DNA of 54,188 nucleotides. It comes from Nitrosomonadales bacterium. Its GTDB lineage: Bacteria > Pseudomonadota > Gammaproteobacteria > Burkholderiales > Gallionellaceae. The position numbers and the translations under genes were made by a program. Shown here one piece after another: positions 1 through 7,239 of the stretch. The DNA lies in contig JANYJE010000080.1 of the NCBI GenBank assembly GCA_025408405.1, forward strand, positions 1-54,188, read 5' to 3'. Position 1 is the first letter of the stretch, and every line of letters starts with the position of its first letter. Below the pieces are notes generated by a model. The model was given only the letters and a program-made list of their open reading frames with translations. It searched no databases and was not told the origin of the DNA.

Positions 1-72
1 TTCCGGCTTTTGGTAGCCCGCCATCAATTGTTCGATCAAGTCCGGCGAGGGCTTCTTCTGTGCTGCGGTCAT
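1..72 (-). CDS. IS256-family transposase, N-terminal 24 residues (cut by window edge)
   Basis: The start codon is at 72-70 on the minus strand, with a good ribosome binding site (AAAGGAG) just upstream at about 79-85. The 24 visible residues begin MTAAQKKPSPDLIEQL and include MAGYQKPE. They match the conserved start of IS256-family (mutator-type) DDE transposases, where this segment is followed by a D-L-I-G-x-x-G-L-L block. The catalytic domain is outside the window. Identification rests on this short segment together with the terminal-repeat-like end at 112-141. Confidence 0.75.
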   Translation of the reverse strand, partial: MTAAQKKPSPDLIEQLMAGYQKPE

Positions 73-141
73 TTCCACTCCTTTCAACGTTATGGCAGTT
101 TCCTGCCTAATGACCGTTTACACAAAATTTTTTACAGCCCC
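1..141 (-). mobile_element. IS256-family insertion sequence, left part only
   Basis: Read on the minus strand, the element begins near 141 with a GGGGGCTGTAAAAAATTTT end, the style of terminal inverted repeat seen in IS256 relatives, and runs off the window at position 1. A transposase start lies about 70 bases inside the end. The element interrupts an IS4-type transposase frame at about 142. The other end and the target duplication are outside the window, so full length and activity cannot be judged. Confidence 0.75.
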
Positions 142-357
142 CGCCACCATGATTTGCGTCATCACCGCATTGTTGGATACGCCTACAAAGCTCTTCAGCT
201 TAAGGTTTTGCTTAATCCATTTGAAGAATAATTCCACTTGCCAGCGTTGTTTGTAAATCTGCGCTACCAATGATGCAGGCCAGTCAAAGCGATTAGTCGT
301 AAATACAAATTCCTTATTCAGCGTCTCATCACGAAACACGATGCGCCGAACTGGAAG
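142..357 (-). pseudogene. IS4-family transposase remnant, truncated at both ends
   Basis: This is the C-terminal part of a DDE transposase of the IS4 family. It carries LPVRRIVFRDE, a TNRFDWPA block and then YKQRWQVELFFKWIK, a perfect Y-(2)-R-(3)-E-(6)-K signature containing the catalytic glutamate. Downstream is SFVGVSNNAVMTQI, and the frame then enters the IS256 end and stops within it at 118. The N-terminal two thirds, with both catalytic aspartates, is missing: upstream of about 357 the sequence no longer resembles the family. It is a dead fragment disrupted by the IS256 insertion on one side and by a deletion or recombination junction on the other. Confidence 0.8.
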
Positions 358-369
358 CTGCGCACAGAA

Positions 370-612
370 ATGGTGAGCCCACTTGAGTGTGTTTTCGAAA
401 TGATAAGCATCGGCCCTTTGTTTCCCGAGCAGGACAGCCTCGCTAAGCACCGCCAATATCGCGACATCATTGCACCTTTGGAAACAGCTCTGGCTGAGCA
501 CCTTAAATCAAAGAATTTTAGAGTTTTAGGCTCTCATCCTAGACCAAAACCTTTCAATATTAAGCTCTTTGCTGACGTCAAGGCTAGGATAGATGAAGCT
601 CTCTCTCATTAG
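370..612 (+). CDS. unrecognised 80-residue frame, probably a truncated gene
   Basis: An open frame starting near the broken edge of the IS4 remnant reads through a plausible soluble sequence with a basic, Pro-rich segment (GSHPRPKPFNIK) and a helical C-terminus (FADVKARIDEALSH). I do not recognise the family. The frame stays open upstream of the ATG into the IS4 remnant, and there is no ribosome binding site. It may therefore be the 3' end of a gene whose front was removed when the IS fragment arrived. The second half is clearly AT-richer than the genes to the right, suggesting foreign origin. It could also be non-coding. Bases 613-753 beyond it hold nothing I recognise. Confidence 0.3.
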   Translation: MVSPLECVFEMISIGPLFPEQDSLAKHRQYRDIIAPLETALAEHLKSKNFRVLGSHPRPKPFNIKLFADVKARIDEALSH

Positions 613-753
613 AATATCTGTTGAGTTCGACATATATCTATGCACGCTTTAGTCTACTAATAAGTCGTTTACCAATCCTAACTTCTATAGCAGCTTAGGG
701 CGCATTGCAGCTGTGAGAAGACGCTTGGGACTATAGGTCGGAGCATTTCTCCT

Positions 754-1143
754 TCAAGCCAAATGCTTCTGCTGCGCCTTTATGATCCTAGGCAAGTTGG
801 TCTCGATCCAGTCGGCCAACGCCCCGACCTGCTTGCCAATATCCTCTCCCAGCGGTGTCAAGGAATATTCAACATGCGGCGGCACGACCGGGTGCGAGAC
901 GCGGTCGATGAAGCCGTCTTTTTCCAGGGCCTGAAGTGTCTGCGCCAGCATCTTCTCGCTCACGCCGCCCACCTTGCGGCGCAGGTCGCTGAAGCGGTGC
1001 GTGCCCTCCATCAGGGCGACAAGCACGAGTACCCCCCAGCGGCTGGTCACGTGTTTGAGTATCTCACGCGACGGACATGCCGCCGAGAACAATTCCCCGC
1101 GCCGCATCTGTGCTGAGAGCCTGGAGGTGCTGGTTCGGGCCAT
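754..1143 (-). CDS. HxlR-family winged-helix transcriptional regulator
   Basis: A 129-residue protein with the HxlR layout. An N-terminal cysteine segment (SAACPSREILKHV) is followed by a winged helix with the family's RWGVLVLVAL and HRFSDLRRKVGGVSEKMLAQTLQ recognition region, and then a wing ending in EYSLTPLGE. The ATG at 1143 is preferred over an upstream frame extension because it begins right at the family's usual N-terminus. The gene is divergent from qorB with a 94-base shared promoter region containing a palindrome, the usual arrangement for an HxlR protein controlling a neighbouring quinone or aldehyde detoxification gene. The single N-terminal Cys (residue 20) could be a redox or electrophile sensor, as in characterised homologues such as YodB; that is inference. 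Confidence 0.9.
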   Translation of the reverse strand: MARTSTSRLSAQMRRGELFSAACPSREILKHVTSRWGVLVLVALMEGTHRFSDLRRKVGGVSEKMLAQTLQALEKDGFIDRVSHPVVPPHVEYSLTPLGEDIGKQVGALADWIETNLPRIIKAQQKHLA

Positions 1144-1160
1144 GACACTTACCTTTATGT

Positions 1161-1187
1161 GCGTACTTACGTAAAGTAATTGTACGC
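1161..1187. promoter_or_regulatory. palindromic operator candidate between HxlR gene and qorB
   Basis: GCGTAC at 1161-1166 and GTACGC at 1182-1187 form an inverted repeat. Between them sits the perfect 8-base palindrome TTACGTAA at 1167-1174. The position, 18 bases from the regulator's start codon and 51 from qorB, suits repression of both genes by the HxlR protein. No footprint data are available; this is inference from symmetry and location. Confidence 0.5.
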
Positions 1188-1237
1188 GATAAGCTTGGGG
1201 CCTCCAATCTCTCAACCGAAATCGAAAGGATTTGCCC

Positions 1238-2089
1238 ATGATCGTCGTCACAGGAGCCACGGGCCAATTAGGCCGCCTGGTTGTCGCCTCGCTGCTGAAG
1301 AAAACACCCGCAGCCGATATCGTCGCCGCTGTGCGCAATGTCGAAAAGGCCGTGGACATCGCGGCATTGGGCGTGCAAGTGCGCCATGCCGATTACAATC
1401 AGCCTGCAAGCTGGGACGCCGCGCTCAAGGGTGCGGACAAAGTGTTGTTGATCTCCTCCAGCGAGATCGGGCAGCGTGCGAAGCAGCATCGCACCGTCAT
1501 TGACGCCGCCAGGAGGGCAGGCGTGAAGCTGCTGGCCTACACCAGCGTCCTGCACGCCGACACGTCGGTGCTGGGACTGGCTGCGGAACATCGTGAGACG
1601 GAGGCATATCTTCGTGCATCAGGGCTTCCCTTCGCATTGCTGCGCCATGGCTGGTACACCGAGAACTACACGGCGGGCATGGCTGGCGCGCTTGCGCATG
1701 GCGCGGTGTACGGTTGCGCCGGCAGCGGACGCATTGCCTCCGCCACCCGCGCCGATTACGCAGAAGCAGATGCGGTCGTGCTGACGTCCGGGAACCCGGC
1801 GGGAAAGATCTATGAGCTGGCAGGCGACAGCGCTTACACTCTGTCAGAGTTTGCCGGAGAAATCTCGCGCCAGTCCGGCAAGAACATCGGCTATGTGAAC
1901 CTGCCGGAAACCGAATACCGGAATATCCTTGTTAAAGCGGGATTGCCGGAAGCGGTCGCCTCATTGCTCTCCGATTCCGACACGGGGGCTTCCAAGGGGG
2001 CGCTGTTCGACGACAGCCATCAACTGGGCAAGCTCATCGGCCGGGCAACGACACCCATGGCACAGGCTGTAGCGGCGGCATTGCGATGA
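1238..2089 (+). CDS. qorB: NAD(P)H:quinone oxidoreductase, QorB/YtfG type
   Basis: An atypical short-chain dehydrogenase that reduces quinones with NADPH in the cytoplasm. The N-terminal Rossmann motif VVTGATGQLG is followed by ISSSEIGQRAKQHR, AYTSVLHADTS, LLRHGWYTENY and GRIASATRADYA, all close to Escherichia coli YtfG (QOR2) along the full length (283 residues). The ATG at 1238 is chosen because AAAGGA lies 8-13 bases upstream; a TTG two codons earlier is less likely. Divergence from an HxlR regulator suggests induction by quinones or electrophiles. No catalytic tyrosine motif of classical SDRs is expected in this subgroup. Confidence 0.92.
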   Translation: MIVVTGATGQLGRLVVASLLKKTPAADIVAAVRNVEKAVDIAALGVQVRHADYNQPASWDAALKGADKVLLISSSEIGQRAKQHRTVIDAARRAGVKLLAYTSVLHADTSVLGLAAEHRETEAYLRASGLPFALLRHGWYTENYTAGMAGALAHGAVYGCAGSGRIASATRADYAEADAVVLTSGNPAGKIYELAGDSAYTLSEFAGEISRQSGKNIGYVNLPETEYRNILVKAGLPEAVASLLSDSDTGASKGALFDDSHQLGKLIGRATTPMAQAVAAALR

Positions 2090-2148
2090 AGGCGGGGCAA
2101 GCTATGGTTGGTCCCTGGTTAACTTTATTGGAAAGAAAGAGAGACCCT

Positions 2149-2649
2149 GTGAAGCGCTTACTACTGCTCGCTGCCGGTTGCGCCTTGTGCGCGCTTGCCC
2201 ATGTACACGCACAGGAAGCGGTTATCGGGACGGGTGACACGGAGATGTTATTTACCAGCCCTGACCCCAGGCTCAACCGGAACAAGCAAGCGGCTTACCA
2301 CATCGAAAAGGATCTGCTCGAAGCCGGCCACTGGGAGCTGGCCGGCCAGTGGATCACCGAGGGCTACATCCAGCACAACCCGAATGCCGCCTCAGGGCGC
2401 GCCGCCGTAGTGGCTTACTTCACGAAAGTGCTCAAGGTGCAGCCCAGGCCGGTTCCGGAGAAAATGGCCCGGAAGGTGGTTGCCGTGGTTGCGGAAGGTG
2501 ACTACGTTGTCGTGATCACCCCGCGCGTGGTCAAGGACCCCGGGGGCCCGGCAAAGACGTACACAACGAGCTGGTTCGACATGTGGCGCTTTGTCGACGG
2601 CAAGGCCGACGAACACTGGGATGGTGCAAGCAAAGGAACGGGCTTTTAG
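2149..2649 (+). CDS. secreted SnoaL-like (NTF2-fold) protein
   Basis: With a GTG start at 2149 the protein begins MKRLLLLAAGCALCALAHVHA, a clear Sec signal peptide, and a purine-rich ribosome binding site (GAAAGAAAGAGAG) lies just upstream. An ATG at 2086 would bury this signal. The remainder (about 145 residues) has SnoaL-like features: WITEGYIQHNP near the start, a central AEGDYVVVITPRV strand and a final DMWRFVDGKADEHWD. Such proteins are usually described as predicted SnoaL-like aldol-condensation proteins; the substrate is unknown. It follows qorB by 59 bases on the same strand and may be co-transcribed. Confidence 0.8.
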   Translation: MKRLLLLAAGCALCALAHVHAQEAVIGTGDTEMLFTSPDPRLNRNKQAAYHIEKDLLEAGHWELAGQWITEGYIQHNPNAASGRAAVVAYFTKVLKVQPRPVPEKMARKVVAVVAEGDYVVVITPRVVKDPGGPAKTYTTSWFDMWRFVDGKADEHWDGASKGTGF

Positions 2650-2667
2650 AACACTGTGTGAGCCGGA

Positions 2668-2943
2668 TTATTTGCACTGAACCAGCAGGGTCGTGGTCGT
2701 GTCCGCTTTGATTTCCAAAGCTCCGGCATTCCCCACTTTGGTGAGATCATCGTAGCGATCCGCATTGCGATCCAGCAGATTGTAACCATTCGGGCAAAGC
2801 TCGGCAGCCTTGTCATTGCACTTTCCCTTGACGGCGTTGCCGCATTTCACCAGATAGGCAGGTTCGCCATTGGGGCCTTTCACCTGCGTGGCACTGGCGC
2901 AACCGAGCAAAGCAACAAAGCAAATCAGGATTGAGTGTTTCAT
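2668..2943 (-). CDS. small putative lipoprotein, 91 residues
   Basis: The start MKHSILICFVALLGC is a lipoprotein signal with lipobox ALLGC (Cys15). The mature part is about 75 residues with four further cysteines (KCGNAVKGKCNDKAAELCPNG and a terminal QCK), so disulfide bonding in the periplasm is plausible. The CGN...C...LCPNGY pattern recalls small uncharacterised lipoproteins of proteobacteria with no assigned role. It converges with the SnoaL-like gene, the two stop codons being about 18 bases apart. Function unknown. Confidence 0.65.
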   Translation of the reverse strand: MKHSILICFVALLGCASATQVKGPNGEPAYLVKCGNAVKGKCNDKAAELCPNGYNLLDRNADRYDDLTKVGNAGALEIKADTTTTLLVQCK

Positions 2944-3127
2944 GAATCTCCCCCTTTATTCCATGGACGCAAGCGTCAGCGAAATGGCAGGTACAATTTA
3001 CTATTGTTTCTGCAATTTAACAACGCGTCCGCTATAGTCATGTTTCCCTGCCGGGAATGTTCAAGCAAGGCAGACGAATAACAGCGCGCATAGACGAAGT
3101 TGATTCACTTTAACCAGGAACGAGAAA

Positions 3128-3241
3128 ATGACCATCCTCCTTATCCTCTCTGTCGTTATTGTTGCTGGATTCCTCTTCCTCTTCATGAGTACCAGGAAAA
3201 TCATCAAGCAAAAAAATAATCTGGAAAAAGAGGAAAAATGA
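3128..3241 (+). CDS. single-span membrane micro-protein, 37 residues
   Basis: An ATG at 3128 is preceded by AGGAACGAG at a suitable distance. The product begins MTILLILSVVIVAGFLFLFM, one complete transmembrane helix, followed by a short, highly charged tail rich in Lys and Glu. The stop codon overlaps the start of the next small ORF as ATGA. No homologue is recognised, but the signal, the topology and the translational overlap all support a real gene. Confidence 0.6.
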   Translation: MTILLILSVVIVAGFLFLFMSTRKIIKQKNNLEKEEK

Positions 3242-3333
3242 CCGGGGCTCAGGCCGAATCGCAGACCCCCTCCGGCAACGAGCTTGGGAGAGAACTCGTT
3301 CAGGAGAACATCAAGCGGGTCGAATCACAGTAA
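3238..3333 (+). CDS. 31-residue polar micro-ORF overlapping the membrane micro-protein
   Basis: An ATG at 3238 shares four bases (ATGA) with the stop of the upstream micro-ORF, and AAAGAGG lies about 5 bases before it inside that gene. The product is hydrophilic, begins MTGAQAESQTPSG and ends with an amphipathic segment rich in Glu, Arg and Val. The junction looks like translational coupling, but the ORF is short and unrecognised. Confidence 0.4.
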   Translation: MTGAQAESQTPSGNELGRELVQENIKRVESQ

Positions 3334-3377
3334 CTCAGGTCGTGACATTGCCAGCGCGCGCGCCTCACCACGCTGGC

Positions 3378-4493
3378 TCAAAGTGCCAATGCCTGTTTTG
3401 CTGCAACAAAAGGCAAGCTCATGTCTTCCGCGAGAGGGCGGTAGGACACGTGCCCGGCGCACAGATTGAGGCCTTCCATCAAGCCCGCATCGTCCAGCAG
3501 CGCACGCTGTATGCCTTTCCCGGCAAGGGCCAGCGCGTAGGGCAGGGTGGCCTGGGTGAGGGCCTGGGTGGAGGTGTGTGCGGTGGCGGCGGGTATGTTG
3601 GTGACGCAGTAGTGCACCACGCCTTCTGCAACATATAGCGGCTGGCTGTGGGTGGTGGGGCGCGAGGTGGCGGCACAGCCGCCCTGGTCGATGGCGACAT
3701 CCACCAGCACCGAGCCGTGGCGCATGCTCTGGATGAGTGAGCGGCTGATCAGCTTGGGCGCATGCTTGCCCGGCAGCAGCACCGCACCCACCACCAGGTC
3801 GGCACCGCTGACGCACTCGTCGATGGCAGCTGCATCGGAGTAGCGCGTCTTGATGCGCGAGCCGAACACCTCTTCGAAGTGCTGCATTCTTCTGACATCA
3901 CGCTCCAGCACGGTGACATCCGCTCCCATGCCGACGGCGATGTGCGCGGCGTTAAAGCCGACTACACCGCCGCCGAGGATGGCGACGCGGCCGGGCGCAA
4001 CACCGGGCACCCCGGAAAGCAGCACGCCGCTGCCGCCGTTGGCCATGGTCAGCGCCCACGCGCCCATCTGGATGGACAGGCGCCCGGCCACTGCCGACAT
4101 CGGCGTGAGCAGCGGCAGATTGCCCGACGCATCGCGCACGGTTTCGTAGGCGATGCAGAGCGTGCGGCTTCGCAACAGTTGCTCGGTCAGCTCGCGTGAG
4201 GCAGCGAGGTGCAGGTAGCAAAACAGCACCAGCCCCTCGCGCAGCAACGCAATTTCAGAGGCTTGCGGTTCCTTCACCTTGATCACCAGGTCGCAGGCGT
4301 AGACCTCCTGGGGGGAGGCGACGATGCCGGCCCCGGCTGCGCGGTAATGCGCATCGTGAAAGCCGATGGCGGCACCCGCGTGAGTTTCTATGCACACTTC
4401 ATGGCCTGCCTCGCGCAAGGCGCGCGCGCCTTGCGGCGTGAGCCCGACGCGAAATTCGTGATCCTTGATTTCCCTGGGTACGCCGATACGCAT
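3378..4493 (-). CDS. ald: alanine dehydrogenase
   Basis: Catalyses the reversible NAD-dependent oxidative deamination of L-alanine to pyruvate and ammonia in the cytoplasm. The 371-residue length is normal. The N-terminus [18 protein letters not shown] is the family signature with the pyruvate-binding Arg, and KVKEPQ carries the conserved Lys. ETVRD is followed by a Rossmann fold with [12 protein letters not shown] at about residues 171-182, and the conserved [10 protein letters not shown] lies near residue 265. An AAAGGAA ribosome binding site precedes the ATG. It stands alone between the micro-ORFs and pyrD. Confidence 0.93.
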   Translation of the reverse strand: MRIGVPREIKDHEFRVGLTPQGARALREAGHEVCIETHAGAAIGFHDAHYRAAGAGIVASPQEVYACDLVIKVKEPQASEIALLREGLVLFCYLHLAASRELTEQLLRSRTLCIAYETVRDASGNLPLLTPMSAVAGRLSIQMGAWALTMANGGSGVLLSGVPGVAPGRVAILGGGVVGFNAAHIAVGMGADVTVLERDVRRMQHFEEVFGSRIKTRYSDAAAIDECVSGADLVVGAVLLPGKHAPKLISRSLIQSMRHGSVLVDVAIDQGGCAATSRPTTHSQPLYVAEGVVHYCVTNIPAATAHTSTQALTQATLPYALALAGKGIQRALLDDAGLMEGLNLCAGHVSYRPLAEDMSLPFVAAKQALAL

Positions 4494-4559
4494 TGCTATT
4501 CCTTTTGGAAAAACACCGGATCCAGCTTACTCTTTTTCTGTGCCGCGTTGTCGCAAGTG

Positions 4560-5585
4560 CTAGGCGCCACGAGCCTGCAGAATCGCCTGTGCACATTCCG
4601 CCACCAGATCCGTGCCGCGATAGATCAGCCCGCTGTACACCTGCACCAGCGTTGCCCCCGCGTGAATTTTTTCCACCGCATCCGCGCCCTTCAGGATGCC
4701 GCCCACACCGATGATGGGCAGCGCTCCCTGCAGTTCTGCGGCGAGCTGGCGGATCACGGCGGTGGATTTGTCGCGCACGGGCGCGCCGCTTAAGCCGCCG
4801 GCTTCGGCATGTTGCGGCAGGTGTTCAACGCCCGCGCGCGACAGCGTGGTGTTGGTGGCGATCACAGCGTCGATGCGGTGGCGCACCAACAGTGTGGCGA
4901 TCTGGCGGATCTGGTCGCTGTCCAGATCGGGGGCGATCTTGAGTGCGAGCGGCACATACTTGCCGTGCAGCTCGGCGAGTATTCCCTGCTCGTTCTTCAG
5001 CTGCGACAGCAGCGCATCCAGTTCGTCGCCTCCCTGCAGCTGGCGCAGGTTTTTGGTGTTGGGCGAGGAGATGTTGATGGCGACATAGCTGGCGTGGGTG
5101 TAAACCTTGCGCAGGCCGATCAGGTAGTCATCGGCGGCACGCTCGATCGGCGTGTCGAAATTCTTGCCGATGTTGATGCCCAAAATGCCGGTGAATTTTG
5201 CGCGCTTCACATTTTCAAGCAGCGCATCCACGCCCTGGTTGTTGAAACCCATGCGGTTGATGATGCCCTGCGCTTCGGGCAGGCGGAACAGGCGCGGCTG
5301 CGGGTTGCCCGGCTGCGGGCGCGGCGTAACGGTGCCGATCTCGATAAAGCCGAAACCCAGCGCGGCCAGCGCATCGATGTATGCGCCGTTCTTGTCCAGC
5401 CCAGCGGCAAGGCCTACCGGGTTGGGAAAGACCAGCCCCATCGCCGTGCGCGGATCGGCCGCCGGCCGTCTTGCCAGCATGGGCAGCAGGCCCAGGCGGC
5501 AGGCGGTTTGCAGGGCAGAAAGCGTAGCGTGGTGGGCGGTTTCCGGATTTAATTTGAACAGCAGCGGGCGCAGCAGCGGGTACAT
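4560..5585 (-). CDS. pyrD: dihydroorotate dehydrogenase (quinone), class 2
   Basis: Membrane-associated flavoenzyme that oxidises dihydroorotate to orotate in pyrimidine synthesis and passes electrons to quinone. Its 341 residues match the class 2 family, including the N-terminal membrane-binding helices ([19 protein letters not shown]). Visible landmarks are [13 protein letters not shown] (FMN region), [36 protein letters not shown] with the catalytic Ser, IATNTT and a glycine-rich GVGGI near the C-terminus. It lies 74 bases downstream of bpt on the same strand and is probably co-transcribed with aat and bpt. Confidence 0.96.
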   Translation of the reverse strand: MYPLLRPLLFKLNPETAHHATLSALQTACRLGLLPMLARRPAADPRTAMGLVFPNPVGLAAGLDKNGAYIDALAALGFGFIEIGTVTPRPQPGNPQPRLFRLPEAQGIINRMGFNNQGVDALLENVKRAKFTGILGINIGKNFDTPIERAADDYLIGLRKVYTHASYVAINISSPNTKNLRQLQGGDELDALLSQLKNEQGILAELHGKYVPLALKIAPDLDSDQIRQIATLLVRHRIDAVIATNTTLSRAGVEHLPQHAEAGGLSGAPVRDKSTAVIRQLAAELQGALPIIGVGGILKGADAVEKIHAGATLVQVYSGLIYRGTDLVAECAQAILQARGA

Positions 5586-5659
5586 TTATGGCGCTTTCTT
5601 GATGAGGATATGAACGGAAAAAGCTGGTTGGAACGGGTGAAGTTGCGCGAGCGGGCTTG

Positions 5660-6421
5660 TCATTTCAACTGTGCCTCCGGGATGACCTGCCAGCGCTCGT
5701 TAAGCAGGCCTTGCAAGGGCCTGAAATTAGCCTTGTACGACATCTTCTGGCTTTCCCTGATCCAGTAGCCGAGGTAGAGGAAAGGCAGTTGCAGCTTGCG
5801 GCACAGCTCGATCTGCCACAGCACATTGTAGGTGCCGAAACTGGCCCGCGTCAGTTCGGGTTCGTAAAAGGTATACACCGAGGACAGGCCGTCATCGAGC
5901 ACATCGATAATGCTCACCATGCGCAGCGTGCCCGGCCTGTCCGGAGCAAGGTCGATGGGCTCGCGGAATTCCACCAGCATGGAATCCACATGGCTTTGCA
6001 GCAGGAATTTGCTGTACTGCTCGTGACTGTCGTTGTCCATGCCGCCTTCGCGGTGGCGCGCAGCCTGGTAGCGCTGGTACAGGTCAAAATACTCGGGCTT
6101 GTCCTCCAGGCCATGCAGCGATATCTCCAGGTGCTGGTATTTTTTCCAGGTGCGGCGCTGCGTGCGGTTCGGCGTGAAGGCGCTGATCTCGATGCGCGCC
6201 GGCACGCAGGCATGGCAGTTGTCACAGCGCGGCCGATAGGTGAAGGTGCCGCTGCGGCGGAAGCCGTGGCGTACCAGCTCGGAGTACTGCGGTGTGGAAA
6301 TCAGGAAACTCGGGATGGCGACCTGCGAGCGCGCTTCACGCTCATCCAGATAGCTGCACGGGTAAGGGGCAGTCAGGTAAAACTGCAGGGCCGAGAGAGG
6401 GATGTCACGCAATAAGGTCAT
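5660..6421 (-). CDS. bpt: aspartate/glutamate leucyltransferase (Bpt)
   Basis: Transfers leucine from Leu-tRNA to N-terminal Asp or Glu of proteins, marking them for ClpAP through the bacterial N-end rule. The 253-residue protein has the ATE-family N-terminal block ([16 protein letters not shown]) and the C-x-x-C pair in [15 protein letters not shown]. It also has the C-terminal GNAT-like part with [19 protein letters not shown] and [20 protein letters not shown]. The first 17 bases of the gene overlap the 3' end of aat, so the two N-degron enzymes are translationally coupled. Confidence 0.95.
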   Translation of the reverse strand: MTLLRDIPLSALQFYLTAPYPCSYLDEREARSQVAIPSFLISTPQYSELVRHGFRRSGTFTYRPRCDNCHACVPARIEISAFTPNRTQRRTWKKYQHLEISLHGLEDKPEYFDLYQRYQAARHREGGMDNDSHEQYSKFLLQSHVDSMLVEFREPIDLAPDRPGTLRMVSIIDVLDDGLSSVYTFYEPELTRASFGTYNVLWQIELCRKLQLPFLYLGYWIRESQKMSYKANFRPLQGLLNERWQVIPEAQLK

Positions 6422-7127
6422 GATCGAAGCGCCAGGGTGTAGCCATGTCCGGATAGTGTATCAATTCTTGCAGGCGATCGATAAATTGTCTGCGCGGAAT
6501 TTCGCGCGCGCCCAGTGAAGCCAGGTGCGAGGTATTCATCTGACAATCTATCATGCCGAAGTTCCAGCGTTCCAGTTGCGTGCAGAGATGGGCCAGGGCG
6601 ATCTTGGAAGCGTCGGTTTTGCGGCTGAACATGGATTCGCCATAGAACATGCGCCCGATCCCGATCCCGTACAGTCCGCCGACCAGCTCAAGTTCTGCAT
6701 TAGCTGTCTGCTCCAGCGCCATCCATGTTTCCACCGAGTGCGCCACGCCCATGCGGTGCAGGCGCACATAGGCCGCTATCATTTCTTCCTGTATCCAGGT
6801 GCCCCCCTGCTCGTCGCGGGGGGCGGCGCAGGCGCGCATGACCTGCTCGAATGCGGTGTCGGTGCGTACTTCATACTGGCCGCGGCGCAGGGTCTTCTGC
6901 AGCGAGTGCGAGATTTTCAGCTCCCGCGGAATCAGCACCATGCGCGGGTCCGGGCTCCACCACAGAATCGGGTCGCCCGCGCTGAACCAGGGGAAAATGC
7001 CATGGCGATAGGCATCGAGCAGGCGCGCAGGAGACAGGTCTCCGCCTGCGGCGAGCAGGCCGTTGGGCTGGCGCCGGGCCTGCGCAACGGGCGGAAACGC
7101 GCTGTCGCGCTGCAGCAAGGGGATCAT
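6405..7127 (-). CDS. aat: leucyl/phenylalanyl-tRNA--protein transferase
   Basis: Adds Leu or Phe from aminoacyl-tRNA to proteins starting with Lys or Arg, the primary step of the N-end rule. Conserved stretches are [80 protein letters not shown] and [17 protein letters not shown]. The ATG at 7127 gives 240 residues, close to the E. coli enzyme; the frame stays open to 7259, but that extension is not family-like. The ribosome binding site is weak. Its stop lies inside the start of bpt. Confidence 0.95.
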   Translation of the reverse strand: MIPLLQRDSAFPPVAQARRQPNGLLAAGGDLSPARLLDAYRHGIFPWFSAGDPILWWSPDPRMVLIPRELKISHSLQKTLRRGQYEVRTDTAFEQVMRACAAPRDEQGGTWIQEEMIAAYVRLHRMGVAHSVETWMALEQTANAELELVGGLYGIGIGRMFYGESMFSRKTDASKIALAHLCTQLERWNFGMIDCQMNTSHLASLGAREIPRRQFIDRLQELIHYPDMATPWRFDHDLIA

Positions 7128-7239
7128 CTGTTGGGTGCCGGACAAATCAGGTGTTGGGGTAAAGGCATGTTTGTAGGTGGCTAGCCTGAAATATTTGTGG
7201 TTATATGGTAACCATAATACAAGTGTGGATGGAGTGATT

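Noticed and set aside
3007-3038. Promoter for the micro-ORFs with TATAGT at 3033-3038
   Set aside because: No acceptable -35 element at 16-18 bases upstream.
5657-6415. A 252-residue plus-strand frame over bpt
   Set aside because: It coincides with bpt on the other strand and lacks any recognisable domain or ribosome site.
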